DNA from: Geobacillus subterraneus
GTDB lineage: Bacteria; Bacillota; Bacilli; Bacillales; Anoxybacillaceae
Length of the DNA: 64,000 nt
Direction of reading: 5' to 3'
Assembly: GCF_001618685.1 (NCBI RefSeq)
Contig: NZ_CP014342.1
Location: 124,001-188,000 of the forward strand
Below are positions 1 to 8,802 of the stretch, in pieces; positions within the stretch are counted from its first letter, which is position 1, and every line of letters starts with the position of its first letter. The translations under genes were made by a program, and so were the position numbers. The notes under the pieces were generated by a model. That model ran no database searches, had not been told where the DNA came from, and saw only the letters and a list, made by a program, of their open reading frames with translations.

Positions 1-13
1 TTTTGTCATGCTT

Positions 14-152
14 CTAGAAGGCTGTTGAAAAACAGCGCTCGCCCCCTAACTAACGTCAGATGACGTGAAACGAGAAGCTGATGCCACAGGGTTTCTCCAT
101 TTGAGAAACAAGGCGGTAAAGCAACTTGCTCCTTTAATCACCAGCCTTCTAG
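14..152. repeat. Small hairpin-rich element with 10-bp terminal inverted repeats (MITE-like)
   Basis: CTAGAAGGCT at 14-23 is the exact reverse complement of AGCCTTCTAG at 143-152. Between them lie successive palindromes or hairpins at 21-36 (GCTGTT-GAAA-AACAGC), 53-66 (ACGTCAGATGACGT), 91-109 (GTTTCTC/GAGAAAC) and about 117-136. No coding sequence is evident inside. The arrangement suggests a short non-autonomous mobile element or a structured intergenic repeat just upstream of comFA. I have no family match, so the mobile nature is inference. Confidence 0.4.
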
Positions 153-331
153 GATTGTGTAGGAAAGATCCTCATCATGATCCGCAATTTTCTTCACTTG
201 GATTGCCGCAATTTGTCGAGCTGTTTTCGTTCCTCGGAAACATTGTCAATATTTCCTCGGGAATTTTGTCGAAAAAGGCCAATTGCCGCAAGAATACGCC
301 CCATATGTCGAACGAAAAGGAGGGATCGTGA

Positions 332-1708
332 TTGTCTGTTTCCTCACCGCTTATGGCATGGCTATACGGCCAGCGGCTTCCGCGAGAACAACTCCCGTTT
401 TCCTATGACGATATTGAGGCTGCCTTGCACGCCAGCTGGCTTCACGAACAGCCTGGACTCATCAAAATATCCCGTGGCTGGCGCTGTGTGCGCTGCGGAA
501 ATGACGATCAGGCATGGTTCGCTTCCTTTCCGTGCGCTCGCTGCGGGACGGATTGTTGCTATTGCCGCAAATGTTTAACGATGGGGCGCATCAGTTCCTG
601 CACGCGCTTCGTGCATGTGACGAAGCCGCTTCCGTCAGAACGGTATGCGGCGCCGCTCGCTTGGAGCGGAACGCTGTCCGCCGCTCAGGAGGAGGCGGCG
701 ACGGAGATCAAACAGGCGGTTCTGAATGGAAGGGAGCTGCTTGTTTGGGCCGTATGCGGGGCGGGAAAAACAGAGATGTTGTTTCCTGCCATCGCCGCCG
801 CATTGGAGGAAGGGTGGCGCATCTGCCTCGCCACGCCAAGAGTGGACGTCGTCCGCGAGCTCGCCCCCCGCTTTCGCCAGGCGTTTCCTCGCGTTCCGCT
901 CGCGGTTTGGTACGGAGGAAGCGAGGAGCGCGGGCGAATCGCCCCGCTCGTTCTTTCCACTACCCACCAACTGTTGCGCGCGTACCGCGCGTTTGATGTC
1001 ATGATCATCGATGAAGTCGATGCGTTTCCGTACTCGGTTGAACCGATGCTCGAATATGCCGTCAGTCAGGCACGAAAAGAACAATCGAGCCTCATTTATT
1101 TAACCGCCACTCCCTCCCGCGCTTGGCAACTCGACATTCAGCGCGGCAAGCGGCAAGCCGCTGTCATCCCCGCCCGCTACCACGGCCACCCCCTTCCCGT
1201 TCCGTCATTCGAATGGTGCGGGAACTGGCGCAAACGGCTCGAGCGCGGCCGTTTGCCCGAAAACGTCCTTGCTTGGGTTCTTCATCGTTTGGAACAAGGA
1301 AAACAAGCGTTTTTGTTCGTCCCGCACATTGATGAGCTAGAGGCGGTCACCCGCCTGTTGCAGCGGATGGACGCCCGCATCGTCGGCGTTCACGCCGAAG
1401 CTCCCTCTCGCGCTGAATATGTGCAGGCGTTTCGCGATGGGGACGTGCCGCTGTTAGTGACAACGACGATCCTTGAACGGGGGGTGACGGTGCCGAACAT
1501 CGATGTCGCCGTCCTTGGCGCGGACGACCGCATTTTCACGGAAAGCGCCCTCGTCCAAATCGCGGGCCGTGTCGGAAGAAGCGCTGCGTTTCCTGACGGG
1601 GATGTCCGCTTTTTCCACCACGGAAAAACAACAGAGATGGTACGGGCGCGCCGCCACATTGTCCGCATGAATGAGACAGCGAAGAAAAGGGGGCTGCTGC
1701 ATCGATGA
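332..1708 (+). CDS. comFA: ComFA, ATP-dependent helicase-like DNA uptake protein
   Basis: Late competence DEAD-box-like ATPase that helps pull transforming single-stranded DNA through the ComEC channel, acting at the inner face of the membrane. The 458-residue product has an N-terminal zinc site (Cys52/55 and Cys78/81, with extra Cys at 68, 71, 75, 76). Walker A is CGAGKT with Lys146, Walker B is IIDEVD with Asp227, and a C-terminal helicase domain contains TTTILERGVTVP and QIAGRVGR. The TTG start at 332 is chosen for the AAAGGAGG site at 316-323, 8 nt upstream. It overlaps comFC by 4 nt (ATGA). In another frame, about 210-330 reads FLGNFVEKGQLPQEYAPYV-like peptide without a start, perhaps a lost N-terminal stretch. 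comFB is absent. Confidence 0.95.
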   Translation: MSVSSPLMAWLYGQRLPREQLPFSYDDIEAALHASWLHEQPGLIKISRGWRCVRCGNDDQAWFASFPCARCGTDCCYCRKCLTMGRISSCTRFVHVTKPLPSERYAAPLAWSGTLSAAQEEAATEIKQAVLNGRELLVWAVCGAGKTEMLFPAIAAALEEGWRICLATPRVDVVRELAPRFRQAFPRVPLAVWYGGSEERGRIAPLVLSTTHQLLRAYRAFDVMIIDEVDAFPYSVEPMLEYAVSQARKEQSSLIYLTATPSRAWQLDIQRGKRQAAVIPARYHGHPLPVPSFEWCGNWRKRLERGRLPENVLAWVLHRLEQGKQAFLFVPHIDELEAVTRLLQRMDARIVGVHAEAPSRAEYVQAFRDGDVPLLVTTTILERGVTVPNIDVAVLGADDRIFTESALVQIAGRVGRSAAFPDGDVRFFHHGKTTEMVRARRHIVRMNETAKKRGLLHR

Positions 1709-2397
1709 ACTGTCTTCTTTGCCATTCGCCGTACAACCCGATCGCCAGCTGGCGCCAGCTTCTTTTCCTCGAGGACGTGGACGTCCTTTGCCCGCGTTGC
1801 CGCAGTTCGTTTCTGTTCATTGACGGCCGCCTTTGCGAGACGTGTGGCCGCCCGCTCGACGAGGCGGCATCCTCGCCATGCACCGATTGCCTCCGCTGGC
1901 AAGAAGATGAGCAGTGGGGCGGAGTGGCTGTCAAAAACCGTTCCGTATACGTATACAACGACTGGATGAAAGAGGTCGTCGCCTTATGGAAGTTTCGCGG
2001 CGATTACGCCATCGTCAATGCATTCCGCCGCCCGTTTGTCCGTGCGTTTCACCGATCGTTCGGGCGCGAGTGGCACATCGTGCCGATTCCGCTCAGCCCC
2101 GAGCGCCTGTATGAGCGCGGGTTCAACCAAGCCGAAGCGCTCGCCCGCCTGCTTCCGTTCCCGTCTTTTCCTTGGCTTGCCCGCAAACACTCTGAAAAAC
2201 AATCGAAAAAATCGCGCCGCGAGCGGCTTGAGACCGACAACCCGTTTTTTCTCTCCGCACATCCGCCCATCAATGGGAAACGAATCGTCCTCGTCGATGA
2301 CATTTACACGACGGGCATCACCGTTCGCCACGCGGCCCGCGTGTTGCTTGAAGCGGGGGCGGCTGAAGTGGGGGCGTTGACGCTGGTGAGGGCGTGA
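1705..2397 (+). CDS. comFC: ComFC, phosphoribosyltransferase-like competence protein
   Basis: ComF family protein of 230 residues, needed for natural transformation and thought to work with ComFA after DNA entry. The N-terminus has zinc-finger CxxC pairs (CLLC, CPRC, CETC, CTDC within residues 3-65). The C-terminal phosphoribosyltransferase fold carries the PRPP loop LVDDIYTTG with Asp198-Asp199. The ATG at 1705 overlaps the comFA stop codon, showing translational coupling. It is the last gene before the sigma-D flagellar operon. Confidence 0.95.
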   Translation: MNCLLCHSPYNPIASWRQLLFLEDVDVLCPRCRSSFLFIDGRLCETCGRPLDEAASSPCTDCLRWQEDEQWGGVAVKNRSVYVYNDWMKEVVALWKFRGDYAIVNAFRRPFVRAFHRSFGREWHIVPIPLSPERLYERGFNQAEALARLLPFPSFPWLARKHSEKQSKKSRRERLETDNPFFLSAHPPINGKRIVLVDDIYTTGITVRHAARVLLEAGAAEVGALTLVRA

Positions 2398-2403
2398 GTG
2401 GGC

Positions 2404-2431
2404 TAAACATTTGCCTGAGGGATGCCGATAT
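2404..2431 (+). promoter_or_regulatory. Sigma-D promoter for the ylqG-ylqH-fliS2-hag1 operon
   Basis: TAAA at 2404-2407, a 16-nt spacer and GCCGATAT at 2424-2431 match the sigma-D (flagellar sigma factor) consensus TAAA-N15-GCCGATAT. It lies 38 nt upstream of the next gene. The same CCGATATAAACAGTAG core recurs at about 9701 and 16070. Confidence 0.85.
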
Positions 2432-2468
2432 AAACAGTAGCAACCGATCGAGCGGAGAGTGAACGGAG

Positions 2469-5400
2469 ATGGAAATTCGTAACATTTTTATGAAGCAAGC
2501 GATGATCGCACCTGACCAGCCAGTTGTGCTGCAAAAAGGTGAAACGTATGACGGGGTGGTCAAGGAGAAAAAAGGTGACGAAGCGGTCGTCCATCTCAAA
2601 GGAACGGATGTGCGGGTTCGGACAGAAGGAGAGTGGCCACAGGAAGGGCGTGTGACGATCAAGATCGTCGGTGAACAAGAGGGGGTCCCTGTGGCGCGGA
2701 TCGTTCCCCGCCCGCCACAAGAGGCGAATGAACAGGCGGTTCGTTTTTCTGCCTCTGAACCGTTACCGACCGAGCTAAGGCAGGTCGACGCTTGGCTGCA
2801 AAAACAAGGGCAACCGCTCACGAAAGAGACCGTTTCTACCTTGCGAACGTTTTTCGCCGAAGCTTCAGGCACCGTCGAGCAAAAATTAGAAGCCGTTCGT
2901 GCTGTCATCAATAAAAAACTGGAACTCACGAGCACTCACCTTGCCGCTGTTCATGAGGCGCTGCACGGGAAACCGTTAGGGGAGCAATTCACTGAGATTG
3001 CCAACAGCCTCGATCCGACCTTTACGCTGGCTAAACGGGAAGAACAGAGCGCGACGAAAAAGGCACCGCAGAACCTAACCGTTGCGGCGGATCGATTCGA
3101 CCGCCAAGCGGGACGGACGGGAAGAACGGGAGAATTGTCCAACGCTCCTCCTTCATTGGCAGCCGACCAGTCCGCCAAAGCGGGATCAACAGAAGGAACG
3201 AAGTCCTCAGAAATCAGCGGACGTAAAGCATTGGGGCACCGTCCCCTCGTACCGACATGGGATCATCTAGAACGCACGGTTCGGATGGAAACGGCACCAA
3301 CTACCGGAACATCCACCCGCCTTCAACAAGTACGCGAACAAATCGCTCGTGAGCCGAACTTGTCGAAGGCGGTGGAATACGTCCGCCAACAAGTCGTTCA
3401 CACGCCGAATGTAGACCGGGATGTGGCGGAACAAGTGGAACGCGCATTGCGCGAGGTTGCTCAACTGCAGCGTCAAGGGCGTGAAGGGGAAGCCCGAGCG
3501 CGGTTGAGTGAGGTGCTGGTAAAGGCGGAACAAGCGGCTCGCGCTTCGGAAACGGTCGTTCGATCCGTGAATGATATCTTCCAACCGTCACCAGAGTTAA
3601 TGAAGCAACTTCGGGCCATCCGAACGGAAGTCGCTCGCACACCAAATTTGTCGAATACGCTGTCCCAAGTTCAAACACTGCTCGCTGAACACAGCGAGTT
3701 GCCAGGGGATGTCCGGCAAAAAATAGAAGCGGTGTTAAAAGAAACAATGCGGCTGCAACAAGCTGGCCAACATGCGGCAGCGAGAACCCATCTTGTCCGT
3801 CAACTCGATCAAATCGAGTCGATAGCAGCTAATACACGATCGTCAGTGGTCCAACCGCCGTCTCCTGTTAATGAGACGACAGCTCCATTCAAGATGCCAG
3901 CGGTTAACCATATATCGGTTTTATCGGGGATAACAGAAGCAGCAGGACAGGGAGGAATTTCACAGCGTTCCACCGCTCCAGTGGTCGAGCAGTCAGGTGA
4001 TGACGGGATTGGAAACGGGGCGCGGCAGGTTATCTCTCCGGCGGACGGTCAAAACGAAGTGACAGCTGATGCGGCGAACGACAATCAACCGACCGAACAG
4101 CTGCGTGAGGCCATGCGCCGAGCAATCAAATCGTTGCAGCAAGAGCCCCGCTTGGAAAAAGCGTTGGACGCCGTTAGAGCGGATATCGCGGAAGCATTCC
4201 GCGCCCACCCTCACTGGGAACAAGCATGGGCCGACTCGCTTGCCAGTGCGCAAACGCTGATGGAAAAAGGGCGGGAGCTCGCTGCAAGGCAGACGGTGTT
4301 GAAAACGTTAAATGAGATCGAAGCGTCACTCCCGTCTGTGCCAACTGATCGCTCGCTGGATGTCGACAGCCTATTTGATGGGGCATGGCAAGCGGCTTTG
4401 TCGCTTGAATCCAAACAATTTCTCGTGCAAACGGTCACGAAAAAAATGGCGCAGGCTGCGCTTGATTTCAAAACGGTGAAGCGCGATGTGATGCGCCAGT
4501 TAGAGACGGTAGCGCAGTTGGCGGAAAACAAAAGCCCCGCCGCCCGCTTGCAAGCCACATCGATGTTGGAAATGGCGATCAAACAATTGGACAACGCCAT
4601 TTTAAAAAGCGACATCATGCTGTTTACCGATATGGTGACGGAAAAACAGTTGATGAAAGCCAGCTCCGCGCTCGCTGAGGCAAAAAAACGGCTTCGCCAA
4701 GGTGACGCGGCTGGGGCGCGGAACATCGTGAACGAAGTGAAGAACATGCTAGCGAATATCGTGTTCAAACCGTCCAAGGCGAAGGTGAAACATTTTGTGA
4801 GGATGCACGGTGAAACAACAGCCGATTCATCCAAAGCGTTTCTTGAGCAAGTGAACCAGGTGATGCAACCGCCAGTGGATGGGCCATCAGCAAGGCACAT
4901 GTTTGACACGATTCGCCGCCTCGGCTTAACGCATGATCATGAAGCCGCCGAATGGCTCGTATTGAAGGGAAACCAAGAAGAATCGGCGTTACAAAATATG
5001 AAGGAAGTGCTTTTGCGCCTAGCGCAAGGCGGAAGTGAATCGGTTGCTAGGCAAGCAGAGCAGGCGTTAACGAATTTGACCGGACAGCAGCTGCTAAACA
5101 AATGGGATGGCACGGCGGGGTGGCAAAGCTTTTTCTTCACCTTGCCGCTGTTATGGCAAAGCGAAGTGCAGAACGTTAACGTCTATATCAACGCCCGCCA
5201 ACATGGTGAGCGAATCGACTGGGAAAACTGTCAATTGTATTTCCTGCTAGAAACGAGAAAGTTAGGAGATCTGGGCATTTTGCTTCACGCGAATGAGCGG
5301 AATTTATCGATTACGCTTCGCAACGACCGTGACGATTTTGCCGACAAAGCGAAGCCATTTATCGACAAGGCAAAAGAGAAATTGGAAGAGATCGGCTATC

Positions 5401-5528
5401 GGGTGGCAGCGGTGAACGTGACGAAGCTGACAAACGATGCCCAGCGGAAAGACGAACAACCTTCGCCAGCTCCATCGGCTCGCCCGTATCGACGATTTGC
5501 TGAAAGAGGGTATGATGTGACCATATGA
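2469..5528 (+). CDS. Long FliK-like (YlqG-type) flagellar protein with internal repeats
   Basis: Protein of 1019 residues transcribed from a sigma-D promoter and directly followed by an FlhB-C-like gene, the ylqG-ylqH pairing known from Bacillus. The C-terminal 130 residues (FTLPLLW, then NVYINARQHG and LGDLGILLHANERNLSITL) resemble the Flg_hook/FliK C-terminal domain. The middle has at least three related segments of about 70 residues near 283-350, 382-450 and 545-620. Each begins with an EPNLS- or EPRLEKA-like motif and ends in an EAR/AAR-x-L helix, with a partial fourth near 735. It is far longer than I expect for YlqG. The exact role (hook or needle length, export switching) is unproven. 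Confidence 0.65.
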   Translation: MEIRNIFMKQAMIAPDQPVVLQKGETYDGVVKEKKGDEAVVHLKGTDVRVRTEGEWPQEGRVTIKIVGEQEGVPVARIVPRPPQEANEQAVRFSASEPLPTELRQVDAWLQKQGQPLTKETVSTLRTFFAEASGTVEQKLEAVRAVINKKLELTSTHLAAVHEALHGKPLGEQFTEIANSLDPTFTLAKREEQSATKKAPQNLTVAADRFDRQAGRTGRTGELSNAPPSLAADQSAKAGSTEGTKSSEISGRKALGHRPLVPTWDHLERTVRMETAPTTGTSTRLQQVREQIAREPNLSKAVEYVRQQVVHTPNVDRDVAEQVERALREVAQLQRQGREGEARARLSEVLVKAEQAARASETVVRSVNDIFQPSPELMKQLRAIRTEVARTPNLSNTLSQVQTLLAEHSELPGDVRQKIEAVLKETMRLQQAGQHAAARTHLVRQLDQIESIAANTRSSVVQPPSPVNETTAPFKMPAVNHISVLSGITEAAGQGGISQRSTAPVVEQSGDDGIGNGARQVISPADGQNEVTADAANDNQPTEQLREAMRRAIKSLQQEPRLEKALDAVRADIAEAFRAHPHWEQAWADSLASAQTLMEKGRELAARQTVLKTLNEIEASLPSVPTDRSLDVDSLFDGAWQAALSLESKQFLVQTVTKKMAQAALDFKTVKRDVMRQLETVAQLAENKSPAARLQATSMLEMAIKQLDNAILKSDIMLFTDMVTEKQLMKASSALAEAKKRLRQGDAAGARNIVNEVKNMLANIVFKPSKAKVKHFVRMHGETTADSSKAFLEQVNQVMQPPVDGPSARHMFDTIRRLGLTHDHEAAEWLVLKGNQEESALQNMKEVLLRLAQGGSESVARQAEQALTNLTGQQLLNKWDGTAGWQSFFFTLPLLWQSEVQNVNVYINARQHGERIDWENCQLYFLLETRKLGDLGILLHANERNLSITLRNDRDDFADKAKPFIDKAKEKLEEIGYRVAAVNVTKLTNDAQRKDEQPSPAPSARPYRRFAERGYDVTI

Positions 5529-5821
5529 TGTCAGCCTATTTTAACCAAAAAAAGCGAAAACAAATGAACGGTCCAACGGCGGCGGTTGTTCGCTATGACG
5601 AAACGAACAGCCAGGCGCCGACTGTCGTTGCCCAAGGAAGCGGGCATGTGGCGCAAAAGATTATTGAACTCGCCAAACAACACCACGTTCATATTCAAGA
5701 AGATCCGCTGCTTGTACAACATTTAGTGCAGCTTGATCTCGGGGATCGCATCCCTCCGCAGCTGTACGCGGTCATTGCAGAAATTTTGATTTTGATTGGA
5801 GAAATTGAAAAAAACCATTAA
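5525..5821 (+). CDS. FlhB C-terminal-domain homologue (YlqH/FlhX type)
   Basis: A 98-residue stand-alone homologue of the cytoplasmic FlhB/EscU export-switch domain. The segment AAVVRYDETNSQAPTVVAQG is followed by GHVAQKIIELAKQHHVHIQEDPLL, which aligns with the FlhB-C core. The self-cleaving NPTH motif is replaced (about DETN), as in other YlqH-type proteins, so autocleavage is not expected. The ATG at 5525 overlaps the stop codon of the FliK-like gene. FliK and FlhB-C interact in the export switch, which fits the coupling. Confidence 0.8.
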   Translation: MMSAYFNQKKRKQMNGPTAAVVRYDETNSQAPTVVAQGSGHVAQKIIELAKQHHVHIQEDPLLVQHLVQLDLGDRIPPQLYAVIAEILILIGEIEKNH

Positions 5822-5846
5822 ACACTGGCTGATCGATGACCGATAT
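5819..5846 (+). promoter_or_regulatory. Sigma-D promoter for fliS2 and giant flagellin
   Basis: TAAA at 5819-5822 (overlapping the stop codon of the previous gene), a 16-nt spacer and ACCGATAT at 5839-5846. Transcription should begin near 5853. Any translation start upstream of this, such as the ATG at 5849, would therefore not be used from this promoter. Confidence 0.75.
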
Positions 5847-5875
5847 AAATGACAGAGAGCCAATGGGGGTGCAGG

Positions 5876-6301
5876 GTGTTGGACTTTTTAACCGAGGAAT
5901 GGATTTACCAGAAAAACTCGCAGCAACTGACGGCGTTGTTATATGAAGGACTGATGGAATGTTTGGAAGAGGCCATCGCGGCCATGAAACAAAAAGACCA
6001 TTGGAAAGCGAACAAACAGCTGCAAAAAGGAAACGACATCCTTCGCCGCCTTGGCGCTGGACTGCGCTATGACGCTGGCATCATCGCCCATCAGTTGGAT
6101 GCGCTCTATAACTATATGGCGGAGCGCCTCATTGAGGCCAATATGAAAAAAGACGTCACAGTTGCCCAAGAAGTGCTGCAACTGACGACCACGATCGCCA
6201 CGGCGTGGAACGAAGCGCTAAAAAGCGGCGTTTCGCCAGTGCAGCCAGCGCACAAACAAAAAGCAGCGGCCTACGAACAATTCATTACCTATGAGAAATA
6301 A
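5876..6301 (+). CDS. FliS-family flagellin chaperone paralogue
   Basis: Helical protein of about 141 residues with the FliS pattern: YQKNSQQLTALLYEGLMECLEEAI early, then ALYNYMAERLIEANMKKDVTVAQEV. FliS binds the flagellin C-terminus and keeps it soluble until export. The gene lies directly before the giant flagellin, so it is probably the dedicated chaperone for that protein; the canonical fliS is at 36.8 kb. I place the start at GTG 5876 or TTG 5879, after the GGGGGTG site at 5865-5871. The in-frame ATG at 5849 precedes the expected transcription start. Confidence 0.8.
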   Translation: MLDFLTEEWIYQKNSQQLTALLYEGLMECLEEAIAAMKQKDHWKANKQLQKGNDILRRLGAGLRYDAGIIAHQLDALYNYMAERLIEANMKKDVTVAQEVLQLTTTIATAWNEALKSGVSPVQPAHKQKAAAYEQFITYEK

Positions 6302-6322
6302 AAAACAAAGGAGCGAATGTCC

Positions 6323-8719
6323 ATGCGAATCAACCATAACATTCAAGCGCTCAACGCCTACCGCAATTTGGCGGCCAATCAATCGAGCATTTCGAAAAAC
6401 TTGGAGCGCCTCTCCTCCGGTTTGCGCATTAACCGTGCGGCTGACGACGCAGCGGGGCTTGCCATTTCGGAAAAAATGCGCTCGCAAATTCGCGGCCTGC
6501 AAATGGCAGAACGCAACGCGCTGGATGCCATCTCATTGATCCAAACGGCGGAAGGGGCGTTAAACGAAGTCCACAGCATCTTGCAGCGGATGCGCGAATT
6601 GGCGGTACAGGCGGCGAATGATACGAACACGGCCGAAGACCGAGAAGCCATCCAAAAAGAAATCAATCAGTTGACGTCTGAAATTAACCGGATTGCCAAT
6701 TCTACCGAATACAACACGAAAAAATTACTCAATGAGTCGGTTTCCAGCCAAGCAAGAAGTGTACAAATTGCCGCGGGCAGCTTCTCAGCAGGCAGCACAG
6801 CCATCGATGGCACAAGTCTGCAGCTAGACCCAGAAAGCACGATCGTAGCTGGGAACTATAAAGTGAAAATTGAGGACGTTGCCACGAAATCCCTTCAAAG
6901 CACAGGACCGGTGGCCGGGGGCGTGCAACAAATCACGTTAGACCCGACATCCAACTTAACTGTCGGGGATACATATGGGATCAAAATCGATCAGCAAGAT
7001 GTGAAAGTCATTACGAATAATCCGGAAACATCATCCGCCATTGATGCGGTATCGATTGCGCCGAACTCTCCCTTACTCGATGGCACAGTGAATTTATTGA
7101 TTCGCCGCACGAACGATGTGAGTAGCTTCCAAGCAGGTGGGACTGGTTTAACGGGTGTACAACTGGCTACACCTAATGCGGATTTAAGTCCGTCAGATGC
7201 GTTTACCGTCCGGACAACGGCCGAAGCTTCTAATGTGCAAAATGGAACAGCCAATAGTGTATATATTACCAACGTTAATATTGATTCAAGCACGTTTTCG
7301 TCAACAGGGGAAGATTTCCGTCTCGTCTATGCAGAAACGTCACCATCGTCTGGCCAGTTTACCGTAACGTTACAAGATAAAAACGGAACTGCTTTATCTC
7401 AAGCGGTTATCCTTGACAATAACCAGCAAAACTACGAGTTTTATGATTTATCCGGCAACAAACTCGGCGTTTCCTTTACTACGATTTCCGGCATTAACGG
7501 AGCACTAGCTGGAGCTAGTGACGGTGGAAACTACAACGAGTTCGATGTCAACGTGGCGTTAGCGTTAGAGAAAAATGGCTCACAAATCGGAACCGCCACC
7601 ATTACACCGACGGATGCGACCGCCGGCAACGTTACGATTAGTGGATCGGATGGGATTAATTACACAATCAGCCACAACGGATATGCCAACACGAACGTCA
7701 ATCAAACGGCAACGTTCGGTGTGCAAAGCACGCTTGCGTATTCCACTGATGGAAGCAATTTTACAACATTTAACGCCGGTGACAATATTACGTTGAATGG
7801 CGGCATTTTCGTTGATACAGCCGACAATATCACCGACTATGCAACAGGAGATGCGACGGTACAGATCAACGTCGGCACAACGTCATCGTATACAGCCACA
7901 CTGGTCGATGCATCAGGGAATGCCCTGTCTGGCGTACCGACGTTAATTGTGGGCAATAACGGTACGTACTCATTTGGCAGCGGCACAGGCGTTTCGTTTA
8001 CGACGGATACACTTTCGGCTGGAACACGGACGTTTACGGTAGGGGCGACGGTCACAACGAAAGCAACGTTGAGCACGAACGGTGTCGATGTGGAAACATT
8101 AAACAACATTGCCCCGAATACGACATTGCGCTTCCATAACGGCGATCTCACGATGAACATTGGCGCGCTGACAAATGGCGAAGCTTCCTTTACGATCACA
8201 GGCGGAACGAATGACCAGTCGCTCAAAATTCAGATCGGAGCGAACGAAGGGCAAATGTTAAGCATTGGGATTGACGATATGCGGGCGTTCGCTCTGAAGC
8301 TTTCAAGCAACACCGCTGGTTCTTCGGTTTCATTTACGAACCATTTGGGGGAAACGATCACTGCCTATTACACGACTACAGCGAATGTCAATAATGGGGA
8401 CGTTACGGAATACGGACTGGATGTAACGACCCATGAAAAGGCGACGGCAGCGGTGAAAGTTTATGACTATGCCATCGCCCAGGTATCGGCGCAACGTTCG
8501 AGCTTAGGTGCTGTGCAAAACCGCCTCGAACACACGATCAACAACTTAAAGACAGCTGAAGAAAACTTAACGTCATCCGAATCCCGCATCCGCGATACGG
8601 ATATGGCGATGGAGATGGCGGAATTTACGAAAAACAACATCTTGACGCAAGCGGCGCAGGCGATGCTCGCGCAATCAAACCAGTTGCCGCAAGGGATTTT
8701 GCAGCTGCTGAAAAGCTAA
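6323..8719 (+). CDS. Giant flagellin
   Basis: Filament protein of about 798 residues. The N-terminal D0/D1 domain (MRINHNIQALNAYRNLAANQ, SGLRINRAADDAAGLAISEKM) and the C-terminal D1/D0 domain (QRSSLGAVQNRLEHTINNLK ... AQAMLAQSNQLPQGILQLL) are canonical and would form the filament core. About 550 Thr/Ser/Asn/Gly-rich residues lie between them with repetitive beta-like sequence, forming a large surface-exposed region. The ATG at 6323 fits AAAGGAG at 6307-6313 (9 nt) better than the ATG at 6317 and gives the usual MRINHN start. This is a second flagellin beside the 271-residue hag at 14.7 kb. The Ser/Thr-rich middle is a likely glycosylation target (inference). Confidence 0.93.
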   Translation: MRINHNIQALNAYRNLAANQSSISKNLERLSSGLRINRAADDAAGLAISEKMRSQIRGLQMAERNALDAISLIQTAEGALNEVHSILQRMRELAVQAANDTNTAEDREAIQKEINQLTSEINRIANSTEYNTKKLLNESVSSQARSVQIAAGSFSAGSTAIDGTSLQLDPESTIVAGNYKVKIEDVATKSLQSTGPVAGGVQQITLDPTSNLTVGDTYGIKIDQQDVKVITNNPETSSAIDAVSIAPNSPLLDGTVNLLIRRTNDVSSFQAGGTGLTGVQLATPNADLSPSDAFTVRTTAEASNVQNGTANSVYITNVNIDSSTFSSTGEDFRLVYAETSPSSGQFTVTLQDKNGTALSQAVILDNNQQNYEFYDLSGNKLGVSFTTISGINGALAGASDGGNYNEFDVNVALALEKNGSQIGTATITPTDATAGNVTISGSDGINYTISHNGYANTNVNQTATFGVQSTLAYSTDGSNFTTFNAGDNITLNGGIFVDTADNITDYATGDATVQINVGTTSSYTATLVDASGNALSGVPTLIVGNNGTYSFGSGTGVSFTTDTLSAGTRTFTVGATVTTKATLSTNGVDVETLNNIAPNTTLRFHNGDLTMNIGALTNGEASFTITGGTNDQSLKIQIGANEGQMLSIGIDDMRAFALKLSSNTAGSSVSFTNHLGETITAYYTTTANVNNGDVTEYGLDVTTHEKATAAVKVYDYAIAQVSAQRSSLGAVQNRLEHTINNLKTAEENLTSSESRIRDTDMAMEMAEFTKNNILTQAAQAMLAQSNQLPQGILQLLKS

Positions 8720-8732
8720 TTGAATCCGCGTT

Positions 8733-8762
8733 GGGCGGGGCAGGAACGCCTCGCCCTTTTGC
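8733..8762 (+). terminator. Rho-independent terminator after giant flagellin
   Basis: GGGCGGGGC, loop AGGAAC and GCCTCGCCC, followed by TTTT, 14 nt after the flagellin stop codon. Confidence 0.8.
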
Positions 8763-8802
8763 TATGATTGTGCGATAATGGTGGTAACAAGAGGTGATGA
8801 CG

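Noticed and set aside
65-331. 88-codon frame before comFA
   Set aside because: It runs through the hairpin element, lacks a ribosome site and has no recognisable family, although it ends adjacent to the comFA start codon.
5849-5875. ATG 5849 as start of the FliS paralogue
   Set aside because: It lies between the sigma-D -10 box (ends 5846) and the expected transcript start, and has no ribosome site.
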